Source of the DNA: Nocardia pseudobrasiliensis NBRC 108224 | Lineage (GTDB): Bacteria; Actinomycetota; Actinomycetes; Mycobacteriales; Mycobacteriaceae | DNA: 64,000 nucleotides | Assembly: GCF_001613105.1 (NCBI RefSeq) | Contig: NZ_BDBS01000020.1 | Span: 1-64,000 of the forward strand | Reading direction: 5' to 3' | Translations under genes and position numbers: made by a program | Notes under the pieces: model-generated | The model's database searches: none | Told to the model about the DNA's origin: nothing | What the model saw: only the letters and a program-made list of their open reading frames with translations | Part shown: positions 24,051 to 31,995 of the stretch, one piece after another | Layout of the letters: each line of letters opens with the position of its first letter | How positions within the stretch are numbered: position 1 is the first letter of the stretch

Positions 24051-25814
24051 CTAGAGCAGCTTCACCCGCGCGGCGAAGAACCGGTGCAGCGCCGGGGCCA
24101 GCCGGTGGAAGTGGTACTGCAGATGCGATTCCGGCGTCACCGGGACGATCGCGCGACCGCGTTCGACCGCGCGGACGATCTGCTCGGCCACCTTCTCCGG
24201 CCCGTAGGCGCGCATCCGGTAGAGATTGTCGTACTTGGCCTGCTTCGCCGACTCCTCGTCCGCGGACACACCCGAGAACTTGGTGGTGGCAACGATATTG
24301 GTGTGCACGATGCCGGGGCAGATCGTGTGGACCTCGATACCCTTGCCCGCCAGCTCCGCGCGCAGGCAGTCGGAGAACATGAATACCGCCGACTTGCTCG
24401 TCGAGTAGGCGCTGAAACCGCGCTGCGGCGTATAGGCGGCCATACTCGACAGATTCACGATATGTCCGCCCAGTCCCCGCTCGGCCATGGCCGCACCGAA
24501 GGTGCGGCAGCCGTTGACCACGCCGCCGAGGTTGACCCGCAGCACCCGGTCGAAATCGGCGGCGGGAGTGGCGAAGAAGTCGCCCGCCTGCCCGATTCCG
24601 GCATTGTTGATCAGGATGTCGGGCACGCCGTGCGCCGCGAGGACCGCGGCCGCGTGTTCGGCCACCGCCGCCTCGTCGGCGACGTCGACCGCGTACGCGT
24701 GGGCCACCCCGCCCTGCGCGGCAACCAGTTCCGCGGTCTCCTTGGCCGCGTCCAGATTGATATCAGACAGTACGATCTCCGCGCCGCGCCGGGCGAAGGC
24801 CAGCGCGGTCTCCCGGCCGATCCCGCTGCCGCCGCCGGTGATCACCACCAGATGATCCTCGAATCGCTCACCGGCGCGGCCCACCTCGGCCCGGCGCAAC
24901 GTGCGCGGCGCCTGCCCACCCGCCACCGCGGTCGCGAATTCGGCGGCGGCCGTGGCCAACAGCTCCGGATGCGAGAACGGCAGCCAGTGCCCGCCGGCGA
25001 CCTCACGCCGCCACAGCTGCGGAGCCCACTGCCGCGATTCGGAGTATCCGGCCGGGCGCACGGCCACATCGCGGCGGGCGATGATCAGCTGCACCGGCAC
25101 CTCGGTGCGCCGCTCGCGCGGATTGAGCAGGCGCGGAACGATATTCGCGCGATAGATCCGCATTCCGTCGAAGAAGTCCTCCCGGAACGCGGGCCCCAGC
25201 CTCACATTGTCGGGCTCGGTCTCGTTCATCAGTCCGACAAACCGCTGCCACATCCGCTCCCCCGCCAGCGGCCGCAGCACCACCCGCGGTACGCCCGGGG
25301 TCATGAACAGGAAGGTGTACAGCGACGACAGCAGCTGCGTGAACGGCCCCCAGGCCGCACCGCGAGACAGCTTGCCGCGCATCCACTTCGCGAGATGATC
25401 GAGATTCGGCCCCGATACCGAGGTGAACGAGGCGATCCGGTCGGCCGCGCGCGGCTCGCAGACCGCCTCCCAGGCTTGCACCGAACCCCAGTCGTGGGCG
25501 AGTACGTGTACCGGCCGGTCCGGGCTCACCGCATCGGCGACGGCGAAGAAGTCGTTGGCGAATTCGTCGAGCCGGTAGTCCTCGGTGCGATCGGTGCGGG
25601 TGGAGCGACCGTGCCCGCGAGTGTCGTAGGCGACGACATGGAACCGGTCGGTCAGCAGCGGAATCACCCGATCCCACAGGTGATGGTCGTCGGGCCACCC
25701 GTGCATCAGCACCAGGGTGTCGGCGGACGGATCACCGTATTCGTAGACGGCCAAATCGAATTCGCCGCTGCGGACGGTGCGCTCGGCCTCCGGGGCGGGT
25801 GTCCGGTCGGTCAC
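24051..25814 (-). CDS. ephD: EphD-like alpha/beta hydrolase fused to short-chain dehydrogenase
   Basis: 587 residues from a GTG at 25814, chosen because AAGGAG sits 6 nt upstream; GTG 25829 is the alternative. The N-terminal half is an epoxide-hydrolase-type alpha/beta hydrolase with HGWPD (oxyanion region) and AHDWGS with nucleophile Asp108. The C-terminal half from ~residue 320 is an SDR with TGGGSGIG, a NNAGIG strand and YSTSK (Tyr/Lys). The architecture and size match M. tuberculosis EphD (592 aa), which is linked to epoxy-mycolate metabolism. It is the last gene of a tightly coupled operon with a PDR-type reductase and PF10118 protein, suggesting lipid oxidation chemistry. Confidence 0.9.
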   Translation of the reverse strand: MTDRTPAPEAERTVRSGEFDLAVYEYGDPSADTLVLMHGWPDDHHLWDRVIPLLTDRFHVVAYDTRGHGRSTRTDRTEDYRLDEFANDFFAVADAVSPDRPVHVLAHDWGSVQAWEAVCEPRAADRIASFTSVSGPNLDHLAKWMRGKLSRGAAWGPFTQLLSSLYTFLFMTPGVPRVVLRPLAGERMWQRFVGLMNETEPDNVRLGPAFREDFFDGMRIYRANIVPRLLNPRERRTEVPVQLIIARRDVAVRPAGYSESRQWAPQLWRREVAGGHWLPFSHPELLATAAAEFATAVAGGQAPRTLRRAEVGRAGERFEDHLVVITGGGSGIGRETALAFARRGAEIVLSDINLDAAKETAELVAAQGGVAHAYAVDVADEAAVAEHAAAVLAAHGVPDILINNAGIGQAGDFFATPAADFDRVLRVNLGGVVNGCRTFGAAMAERGLGGHIVNLSSMAAYTPQRGFSAYSTSKSAVFMFSDCLRAELAGKGIEVHTICPGIVHTNIVATTKFSGVSADEESAKQAKYDNLYRMRAYGPEKVAEQIVRAVERGRAIVPVTPESHLQYHFHRLAPALHRFFAARVKLL

Positions 25815-25825
25815 GATGTACTCCT

Positions 25826-26935
25826 TCACAGATCCAGCACCAAACGTTCACCGCCGCAGCGGGATACGCAGATCAGCATGTCACCGGCCGCGCGCTCGTC
25901 CTCGGTCAGAACGGTGTCGCGATGTTCGACCGTGCCCTCCAGCACACGCACGCGGCAGGTCCGGCAGAACCCCTGCCGGCAGGAATAGGCGGCGTCCGGG
26001 CGCACGGTCAGCACCTGTTCCAGGGCCGAGCGATCGGCGGGCACCTCGATCACCTCGCCGGTGCGGGCCAGTTCGATGCGGAACGGTTTGCCGTCGAGTA
26101 CCGGCGGGGCGGAGAAACGCTCGGAATGCAGTTCCACACCGGGCATTTCGCTCACCGCGGCCGCGATGACATCGGTCATCGGGACGGGACCGCAACAATA
26201 GACCGAGGTGTCGGGCCCGATATCGCCGAGCAGATCCGCCGCGACGGGCAGCCCGTGCGCGTCGTCGGTGCGCACGGTGACCCGGCCGCCGAAAGCTTCC
26301 ACCTCGTCGAGGAACGGGATGGTGTCGCGGCTGCGGCCGGTGTAGACCATCGACCACTCGACGCCGAGCCGGTCGGCCATGCGCATCATCGGCAGGATCG
26401 GCGTGATCCCGATACCACCGGCGACGAAATGCAGTCGCGCGGCATCGGATCCGTAGCCCGGCAGCACGAACGGGAAGGCGTTGCGGGGTCCACGCACGGT
26501 CACCGCCGCACCGGTCCGCAGGGCCTCGTGTACCTCGAGCGAGCCACCGCCGCCCTCGGGTATGCGGCGCACCGCGATTCGATAGCCGGACCGGTCGGCG
26601 GGGTCGCCGCACAGCGAGTACTGCCGCAGCCGCCCGGAGGGAAGTTCCAGATCCAGATGCGCGCCCGGCCGCCACGCCGGCAGCTCACGGCCGTCGGTCG
26701 CGGTCAGCAACAGGCTGATCACATCGGTGTCGTGCGCCTCCACCCGCCGCTCGACCACGGTCATCGCCAGTCGCCGATCGTCCACGCGGCCGTGCGGATC
26801 GCGGCGGTTGATCAGCGCCGTCCAGCGCAGCCTGGTCTTCGCCACGGCGTCGAAGACCCGAATCGCCCTGTCCCGCCGCTGTTTTCCGTACAGATCGGCG
26901 GGCAGCTGCGCCGGGGCCGGACGTCGAACGGTCAC
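25826..26935 (-). CDS. PDR/VanB-type flavin-2Fe2S oxygenase reductase
   Basis: 369 residues. GTG at 26935 overlaps the TGA of the upstream gene (GTGA), indicating translational coupling. The layout is phthalate-dioxygenase-reductase type: flavin domain with RQYSLCGDPAD, NAD domain with VAGGIGITPILPM and VYCCGPVPM, and a C-terminal plant-type [2Fe-2S] ferredoxin with SCRQGFCRTC plus a distal ICVSRC cysteine. Such proteins pass electrons from NAD(P)H to an oxygenase. Its partner is probably the adjacent PF10118 diiron-type protein. A pre-domain of ~55 residues is also present. Confidence 0.9.
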   Translation of the reverse strand: MTVRRPAPAQLPADLYGKQRRDRAIRVFDAVAKTRLRWTALINRRDPHGRVDDRRLAMTVVERRVEAHDTDVISLLLTATDGRELPAWRPGAHLDLELPSGRLRQYSLCGDPADRSGYRIAVRRIPEGGGGSLEVHEALRTGAAVTVRGPRNAFPFVLPGYGSDAARLHFVAGGIGITPILPMMRMADRLGVEWSMVYTGRSRDTIPFLDEVEAFGGRVTVRTDDAHGLPVAADLLGDIGPDTSVYCCGPVPMTDVIAAAVSEMPGVELHSERFSAPPVLDGKPFRIELARTGEVIEVPADRSALEQVLTVRPDAAYSCRQGFCRTCRVRVLEGTVEHRDTVLTEDERAAGDMLICVSRCGGERLVLDL

Positions 26936-27837
26936 GAGGCGATCGCCCGCGCCGCCGGGGACTTGGCCAGATATGCCACCGCCTGCGCGGTCGAGCCGAC
27001 CTTCTCCGGGGTGTAGCCGGGCTTGAACACCGAGGCCGCGCTCCACAGCAGCGACGGCACACCGGGCAGCGCACCGCGCCACATCGAGCCGAACACCTTC
27101 AGAATCAACCGGGGATATCGCATATCGGGCAGCGAATCGTCCTGGCGCACCAGGTATTTGGTGCCACGCAACACCAGCGAGACGAAGATCGGGAAGACCA
27201 GCAGCATGAGCGCGCAGCGCCGCACATAGCCGATATCGAAGTACTCACCCACCTCGTAGGCGACGAAGCGATGTTCGACCTCCTCGGCGCCGTGCCAGCG
27301 GAACAGGTCCAGCACATTGGGATCGGCGTGGAACCGCTCGAGGTCGGCATTGAGCACCCAGTCGCCGAGATAGGCGAAGAAATGCTCGAGGGTCGCGATC
27401 ATGCCCAACCGCTCGACCAGCATCTGGTATTCGGCCCGGGCGTCGAGGCCCTCGCGCGCGCCCAGGGTCTTGCGGAACAGGTATTCCATCTGGCGCACAT
27501 ACGGTTCCACGTCGATACCGTGCGCGGAGAGCACCTCGTCGAGTACGCCGTTGTGGGTTTCGGCGTGCATGGACTCCTGCCCGATGAACCCGAGCATCTG
27601 CTCGCGCAGTTTCTCATCCTTGACCAGCGGCAGCGCCTCGGAGAACGCCTGGCAGAACATCCGCTCGCCCTCGGGCAGCAGCAGGTTCAGCGCGTTGATC
27701 AGATGCGAGGCGATGGGCTCGTCGGCCATCCAGTGCAGTGGGGTATCGCGCCAGTCGAAGTGCACGTTGCGCGCGTGCAGCGCCACTTCGCCGGGATCGA
27801 TCGTCCGGTTGCGCGCCCTAAGGGGAAGTAGCTTCAT
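26932..27837 (-). CDS. PF10118 predicted metal-dependent hydrolase (ferritin-like, possibly diiron oxygenase)
   Basis: 301 residues with AGGAG before the ATG at 27837. All-helical protein with carboxylate/histidine metal motifs: EGERMF, GQESMHAETH and HGAEEVEHRF, spaced as in ferritin-like diiron proteins. Two hydrophobic segments (RCALMLLVFPIFVSLVL and the preceding helix) suggest membrane association. The family (COG3687) is annotated as a metal-dependent hydrolase, but overlap with a 2Fe-2S reductase gene argues for an electron-consuming oxygenase role. That is inference. An inverted repeat 14 bp upstream may be the operator. Confidence 0.85.
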   Translation of the reverse strand: MKLLPLRARNRTIDPGEVALHARNVHFDWRDTPLHWMADEPIASHLINALNLLLPEGERMFCQAFSEALPLVKDEKLREQMLGFIGQESMHAETHNGVLDEVLSAHGIDVEPYVRQMEYLFRKTLGAREGLDARAEYQMLVERLGMIATLEHFFAYLGDWVLNADLERFHADPNVLDLFRWHGAEEVEHRFVAYEVGEYFDIGYVRRCALMLLVFPIFVSLVLRGTKYLVRQDDSLPDMRYPRLILKVFGSMWRGALPGVPSLLWSAASVFKPGYTPEKVGSTAQAVAYLAKSPAARAIAS

Positions 27838-27850
27838 CGATACTCCTGGT

Positions 27851-27866
27851 ATGCCGTCACCGGCAT
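27851..27866. promoter_or_regulatory. Inverted repeat in leader of PF10118 operon
   Basis: ATGCCG-TCAC-CGGCAT has perfect 6-bp arms and lies 14-29 bp before the operon's first start codon. Further upstream, the minus strand has TGTTA-GAC-TGTTA in an AT-rich stretch, likely promoter. Either an operator or a leader hairpin is possible. Confidence 0.4.
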
Positions 27867-27940
27867 TGCTGCCGTTTTGCTTCGTGAGCGTAGTAACAGT
27901 CTAACAATATATGCGACCAGGAGTTACATAAAAATTTCGG

Positions 27941-28360
27941 TCAGCGCCGCGTCAGCGGCCAGGTTCGGGTCTTCCCCGCGGGATCGACGGTCGTGGCCTT
28001 GGTATAGACGTGACCTGGCTCGATCGGTTCGGTCAGGACGATCCGGACCGGCTCGGTGATGAAGTTCCCGGCCGCACAGTTGGGATCGCAGGTGTTGATC
28101 CGCGCGGTACCCTCGCCCTCGGCCCGATCGGCCGCCCAGGATTTCCATCCGATGTCCTCGATCCGCATGCCCAGATCGGCACACGCCAGGATCAGATGCG
28201 CCGGACGCACCGCGGGCTTGTCGAAGGAACAGTCGATCACTTCCAGCGGGCCCGAGGCCGGCTGCGGGGCGGGTGCGGACCCCTCCGAATCCGACGCGCC
28301 GCAGGCCGACAGCGCGGCCGCGAGAACGACGGCGCAGCCGAGGAGGCGGAGTTCACGCAT
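27941..28360 (-). CDS. Putative lipoprotein, hypothetical
   Basis: 139 residues. The signal sequence MRELRLLGCAVVLAAALSAC ends in a lipobox (LSAC), so it is predicted to be a cell-envelope lipoprotein. The mature part has four cysteines (VIDCSF, ILACAD, NTCDPNCAAG) and no recognised domain. The start overlaps the HxlR-type regulator gene by 8 bp, so the two are co-transcribed. Confidence 0.78.
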   Translation of the reverse strand: MRELRLLGCAVVLAAALSACGASDSEGSAPAPQPASGPLEVIDCSFDKPAVRPAHLILACADLGMRIEDIGWKSWAADRAEGEGTARINTCDPNCAAGNFITEPVRIVLTEPIEPGHVYTKATTVDPAGKTRTWPLTRR

Positions 28361-28682
28361 CCAACGCCTCCGCGATCGCGTCGCCCCGGCGATCCGCCCA
28401 GACCCACAGCGGTTCCAGCGCACCGGCGAGTTCGGTTCCGGCGGCGGTCAATTCATGGGACTTGTCCGGATGCTGCACACTCAGCCCCGCCTTCTGCAGG
28501 GTGTGCAGTCGGGTGGAGAGCATGCTCGACGAGCAGTTGCCCATGCGGCGGCGCAGTTCCAGAAAGCCCAGCGGACCGAACTCGAGTTCGCGGATCACGC
28601 GCAGCATCCACCGCTGGCCCAGCAGCTCCGTCGCCGCCTGCCGCGCCGATGGCGAGGCCCCCGATTCTCGTGCACTTCTCAT
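28353..28682 (-). CDS. HxlR-family winged-helix regulator
   Basis: 109 residues, the usual HxlR size. Features are LLGQRWMLRVIRELEFGPLG, FLELRRRMGNCSSSMLSTRL and LHTLQKAGLSVQHPDKSHELT (recognition helix and wing), then a C-terminal dimer helix with LEPLWVWAD. The family contains DUF24-type redox and electrophile sensors; Cys50 (RMGNCSSS) sits in the DNA-binding part rather than at the usual N-terminal sensor position. It is divergent from an SDR gene across a 51-bp gap holding a perfect palindrome, which is very probably its operator. Confidence 0.85.
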   Translation of the reverse strand: MRSARESGASPSARQAATELLGQRWMLRVIRELEFGPLGFLELRRRMGNCSSSMLSTRLHTLQKAGLSVQHPDKSHELTAAGTELAGALEPLWVWADRRGDAIAEALDA

Positions 28683-28685
28683 TTC

Positions 28686-28703
28686 GAACTACCATAGTAG
28701 TTC
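28686..28703. promoter_or_regulatory. Palindromic operator between hxlR-type gene and SDR gene
   Basis: GAACTAC-CATA-GTAGTTC has perfect 7-bp arms; flanking ATTTC and GAAAT extend the symmetry. It begins 4 bp from the regulator's start codon and overlaps the plausible -10 elements TACTAT (minus) and CATAGT (plus), so one bound dimer could repress both genes. Confidence 0.65.
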
Positions 28704-28733
28704 TGAAATAGAAGCGTTCGAGAGGGAGTGGGC

Positions 28734-29471
28734 ATGAGTTCGAGGCGAATCGCCCTGGTCACCGGCGCATCGCGTGGCATCGGGGCCGAGACGGCCCGCG
28801 TCCTGGCCGCACGCGGCGACCATGTGGTCATCAACTATCGCGAGAAGCGCAGGCGCGCACAGGATCTCGCCGACTCCATCACCGCCGCGGGCGGCAGCGC
28901 CTCGATCGCGGGGGCCGATCTGTCCGAGGCGGCCGCGGCGACGGCCCTGATCGACGATATCGCCGAACGCTTCGGCGGCCTGGATGTGCTGGTGCTCAAC
29001 GCCTCCGGCGGACTCGAACACGGCGCGCCGCCGGACTACGCCATGACCATCAATCGCGATGCGCAGGTGCGGCTGGTGCGGGCGGCCCTGCCGCGGATGG
29101 CCGCCGGGAGCCGCATCGTCTTCGTCACCAGCCATCAGGCGCATTTTTACGGCCGCAAACCCGTTCCGGCGGCCTATGAGCCGATCGCGGCCAGCAAGCG
29201 CGCCGGTGAGGATGCGCTGCGCGCCCTGATCGGCGAATTCACCGAGCGCGGAATCGGTTTCACCGTGGTGTCCGGGGATATGATCGACGGCACCATCATC
29301 GTGCGCCTGTTGGAACGCCGCGATCCCGCGGCGGTGGCGGCACGCACCGAACACGGTCCGCTCCCCACGATCGAGGAGTTCGCGACCGCCGTCGCCGATG
29401 CCACCACGGCCGCGACCGAACCGGGCGCGACCGTCTACATCGGCGGCGTCGACTACCTGACCTCGCGCTGA
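28734..29471 (+). CDS. SDR family oxidoreductase
   Basis: 245 residues; AGGGAG lies 7 nt before the ATG at 28734. TGASRGIG (NADP(H)-binding) and LVLNASGG (in the place of NNAG) are present. The usual Y-x-x-x-K appears as YEPIAASKRAGE, with Tyr further from Lys than normal, and SHQAH where the catalytic Ser lies. Activity may thus be non-standard. It is the likely regulatory target of the divergent HxlR-type protein. The 3' end overlaps the convergent hydrolase by 19 bp. Confidence 0.85.
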   Translation: MSSRRIALVTGASRGIGAETARVLAARGDHVVINYREKRRRAQDLADSITAAGGSASIAGADLSEAAAATALIDDIAERFGGLDVLVLNASGGLEHGAPPDYAMTINRDAQVRLVRAALPRMAAGSRIVFVTSHQAHFYGRKPVPAAYEPIAASKRAGEDALRALIGEFTERGIGFTVVSGDMIDGTIIVRLLERRDPAAVAARTEHGPLPTIEEFATAVADATTAATEPGATVYIGGVDYLTSR

Positions 29472-30331
29472 ACCCCTTCGGGCACAGTGACTTCCGCACG
29501 CAGGAACTCCTCCACCGGCTCGGGCTGACCGAGGATGGCGTGCCCGGTCTCGGGCAGCAGCCGCACCGCCGCATGCGGTACGCACTCGCGCACCCGCCGC
29601 GCGGTCGCCGCGGAGTCGAACATGACATCGCGACCACCGACGACGACCAGCATCGGGATGGTCAGCCCGCGCAGCTGCTCGTCGGTGAACACCGGCAGCC
29701 GCTCGGTGCGGGGCCGGAAATTCTCGGCGATCAGGACCACGGTGTCGAGCACCGGCGCGAACCGCTCCGCGCGCAGTCCGGTGACGACGGCCGCCGACCG
29801 GCGCAGCCCCCGGCGACCGAACAGCTTCAGTGGCAACAGTTTCCAGAGGAAGCCGAATCGCTGCGGCCCGATGCCCCCGGGGCACAGCAGCGCCAGGCGC
29901 TCGACCCGGCCAGGTCTGCGAACGGCATAGTCCAGCGCGACCCAGCCACCCAGGGACATCCCGGCCATCGCGGTCCGCGCGAGGCCGAGACCGTCGAGGA
30001 CGTCGTCGAGCCACAGCGCGACCTCCTCGGAGTCCAGCCGGGGCCGCGACGGCGCGGACAACCCCGGCTCGCCGACCATATCCACGGCGTAGACGCGGAA
30101 ATCCCGTGCCCAGGAGGCGATATCGCCGATCCAGGCCGAGGCGTTGGCGCTCGAACCGTGCAGCAGCACCAGCGGCGGCGCATCGGCCGGGCCGGATGCC
30201 ACGACGAAAGTCTCCCCCTCCCGGGTCGGCACGCGCAGCTGTTCGGACGCGACGGGCCAGGCGCGCAACGACTCTCGATATCGGGCGAGAATCCGCTCGC
30301 GACCGGCCTCGGACTTGTAGATCGCGGTCAT
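29453..30331 (-). CDS. Alpha/beta hydrolase
   Basis: 292 residues. Motifs are LLHGSSANASAW (oxyanion hole), the nucleophile elbow MAGMSLGGWVALD, an acid in VVGGRDVMFD and the catalytic His in LPETGHAILGQ. The order fits carboxylesterase/haloperoxidase-type hydrolases. The substrate is unknown. The start overlaps the stop of the helix-turn-helix gene (ATGA), so the two are translationally coupled and the regulator's phased repeats probably control both. Confidence 0.87.
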   Translation of the reverse strand: MTAIYKSEAGRERILARYRESLRAWPVASEQLRVPTREGETFVVASGPADAPPLVLLHGSSANASAWIGDIASWARDFRVYAVDMVGEPGLSAPSRPRLDSEEVALWLDDVLDGLGLARTAMAGMSLGGWVALDYAVRRPGRVERLALLCPGGIGPQRFGFLWKLLPLKLFGRRGLRRSAAVVTGLRAERFAPVLDTVVLIAENFRPRTERLPVFTDEQLRGLTIPMLVVVGGRDVMFDSAATARRVRECVPHAAVRLLPETGHAILGQPEPVEEFLRAEVTVPEGVQREVR

Positions 30332-30759
30332 GACGCGAGCACCCCTTCCATGTACTCCAGTAACCGGGCGGTATCGGCCAATCCGCCCACGACGACGACC
30401 TTCATCCGGGCTCGCTGTTCGTCGTAGATGGTCTGCACCCGCAGCGACTGCTCGCCCGAACCCCGACTCTGGGCGGCGGCCATCAGATGTGTGCTCAACC
30501 GATCGGCCGCGGCGCGGTCGACCGCATCGATCTCGACGATGCTCGACACCTCGCTGTGGCGCTCGCGGCGCACGGACTCACGCGCGGATTCGGGCACCGG
30601 GCGACCGGTGAACGCCTCGAGATCGGCGTGCGCGATGCGGTACTGCTTGCCGATGCGCACGGCCGGTAGCCGCCCCTCCCGCACATAGCCGCGAATCGTG
30701 CGCACATGCAGGCCGAGCCGTTCGGCGACGTCCTCGACGGAATAGAGACGATCGGTCAC
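30328..30759 (-). CDS. MerR/excisionase-like (BldC-type) DNA-binding protein
   Basis: 143 residues from a GTG at 30759 with AGGG 9 nt upstream (ATG 30777 is less likely). Residues 1-55 are a winged-helix of the excisionase/BldC type: LYSVEDVAERLGLHVRTIRG, YVREGRLPAVRIGKQYRIAH. The C-terminal ~80 residues (VSSIVEIDAVDRAAADRLST and a KVVVVGGLADTARLLEYM block) form a separate alpha/beta domain of unknown role. BldC-like proteins bind phased direct repeats as head-to-tail oligomers, and five phased TAGGG half-sites lie directly upstream. Autoregulation is inferred. Confidence 0.83.
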   Translation of the reverse strand: MTDRLYSVEDVAERLGLHVRTIRGYVREGRLPAVRIGKQYRIAHADLEAFTGRPVPESARESVRRERHSEVSSIVEIDAVDRAAADRLSTHLMAAAQSRGSGEQSLRVQTIYDEQRARMKVVVVGGLADTARLLEYMEGVLAS

Positions 30760-30767
30760 AGAAAATA

Positions 30768-30820
30768 CCCTAAACATCCCTATGCGACGTTGCAATAGGG
30801 TTATTTAGGGAAGTTTAGGG
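30768..30820. promoter_or_regulatory. Phased TAGGG half-site array upstream of HTH gene
   Basis: TAGGG occurs at 30796-30800, 30806-30810 and 30816-30820 on the plus strand with a 10-bp period. It also occurs on the minus strand at 30772-30768 and 30782-30778, again 10 bp apart. The two sets face each other. The AT-rich block lies between the crotonase stop and the regulator start and would cover its promoter. Confidence 0.65.
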
Positions 30821-30822
30821 AA

Positions 30823-31602
30823 TTAGTCGGGCCACACGGGCTGACGCTTCTCCAGGAACGCCGTCATTCCCTCCTGCGCCCCGGGCAGCTGCGAGGCCGC
30901 GGCCATGACCTCGACCGCGATCGTGTAGGCATCGGTCTCGGGTCGATCGAGCTGCGCGTAGAGCGTGCGCTTGCCCAGCGCCTTCGACGCGCGGCTGCCG
31001 CGGGTCGCGCGCCCGAGCAGTTCGGCGACGGCGGCGTCCAGATCCGCGTCGGGCGCCACGCGATTGATCAGGCCCCACTCCAGGGCCGTGTGCGCATCGA
31101 TCGGATCACCGGTCAGCGCGAGTTCCATCAATCGCTTGCGTCCGATCGCGCGGGCCACCGGCACTGCGGGGGTGTGACAGAACCAGCCGCCCTTACCGCC
31201 CGGCAGCGCGAAGCCCGCGGATTCGGCGGCCACGGCCAGATCGCAGGAGGCCACCAGCTGACATCCGGCCGCGGTCGCCAAACCGTGCACGCGCGCGACG
31301 ACGACCTGCGGCACGCTCTGGATGGCCGACATGACGTCGGTGCACGCGGTCAGCAGTTCCCGGACCTCGAGCAGATAGCGCGAGGCGACATCGGTGAAGT
31401 CGTGCCCGGCGGAGAACACCGGCCCGGCACCGCCCAGCACGATGCCCGTGGCATCGCTGCTGCCCGCCGCGCGGAACGCGGCCAGCAGTTCGGTCAGATG
31501 TTCGGCCGAGAGCGCGTTGCGTCGCTCGGGGCGGTTCATGGTGATGTGGATGGTGTCGCCGTCCCGGGCGACGAGTAGATGCTGGTATTCCGTGGCGCTC
31601 AT
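30823..31602 (-). CDS. Enoyl-CoA hydratase/isomerase family protein
   Basis: 259 residues with a crotonase fold. ITMNRPERRNALS, the oxyanion segment FSAGHDF, and VHGLATAAGCQLVASCDLAVA are seen. The second catalytic Glu position is replaced: GGKGGWFCHTPAVPVARAIG contains no clear Glu pair, which resembles the ECHDC3-like branch rather than classical hydratase. It may act on CoA thioesters of unknown structure. The start follows MSATEYQ at 31602; GTG 31611 is possible. Confidence 0.87.
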   Translation of the reverse strand: MSATEYQHLLVARDGDTIHITMNRPERRNALSAEHLTELLAAFRAAGSSDATGIVLGGAGPVFSAGHDFTDVASRYLLEVRELLTACTDVMSAIQSVPQVVVARVHGLATAAGCQLVASCDLAVAAESAGFALPGGKGGWFCHTPAVPVARAIGRKRLMELALTGDPIDAHTALEWGLINRVAPDADLDAAVAELLGRATRGSRASKALGKRTLYAQLDRPETDAYTIAVEVMAAASQLPGAQEGMTAFLEKRQPVWPD

Positions 31603-31646
31603 AACTGCCACGGTAATTCGCTTCGGAGGTCACTAGGGTCGTTCCC

Positions 31647-31937
31647 ATGACCGTCTACGCGCTCGCGCAGCTCACCATCACCGATCGCGAAACCTACGGA
31701 CGCTATCAGGCGCGATTCATGGAGGTGCTCAGCCGATTCGACGGGCGGGTTCTCGCGGCCGACGAGCATCCGCGCGTGGAGGAGGGCGTCTGGGCCCACG
31801 ACAAGGCGGTCCTGCTGGAGTTCCCGGACGAACAAGCGTTCCGCACCTGGGCCGATTCCCCCGAGTACACCGAGATCGCCGCGGACCGCAAGGCCGGCTC
31901 CCACGGCCCGGTGCTGTTGATCCGCGGCATCCGCTGA
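31647..31937 (+). CDS. DUF1330 family protein
   Basis: 96 residues, the usual family length. Ferredoxin-like (dimeric alpha/beta barrel) pattern: YALAQLTITDRETYGRYQAR, FDGRVLAADEHPRVEEG, LLEFPDEQAFRTWADSPEY. DUF1330 proteins are small cytoplasmic proteins of unknown function. It stands between divergent and tandem oxidoreductase genes. Confidence 0.85.
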   Translation: MTVYALAQLTITDRETYGRYQARFMEVLSRFDGRVLAADEHPRVEEGVWAHDKAVLLEFPDEQAFRTWADSPEYTEIAADRKAGSHGPVLLIRGIR

Positions 31938-31995
31938 CCGTACATACCCTTCGGGGAATTGTCCGCGAGCCGTCCCACGGCGAATCCTGGCACAC

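Noticed and set aside
24084..25988. A 634-codon open frame opposite ephD
   Set aside because: It is antisense to the well-motifed ephD gene, has no recognisable domain, and its composition is that of a third-position GC shadow.
30796..30820. TTTAGGG repeats as telomere-like or CRISPR-like elements
   Set aside because: Only five short units with 10-bp phasing and no spacers; operator for the HTH protein fits better.
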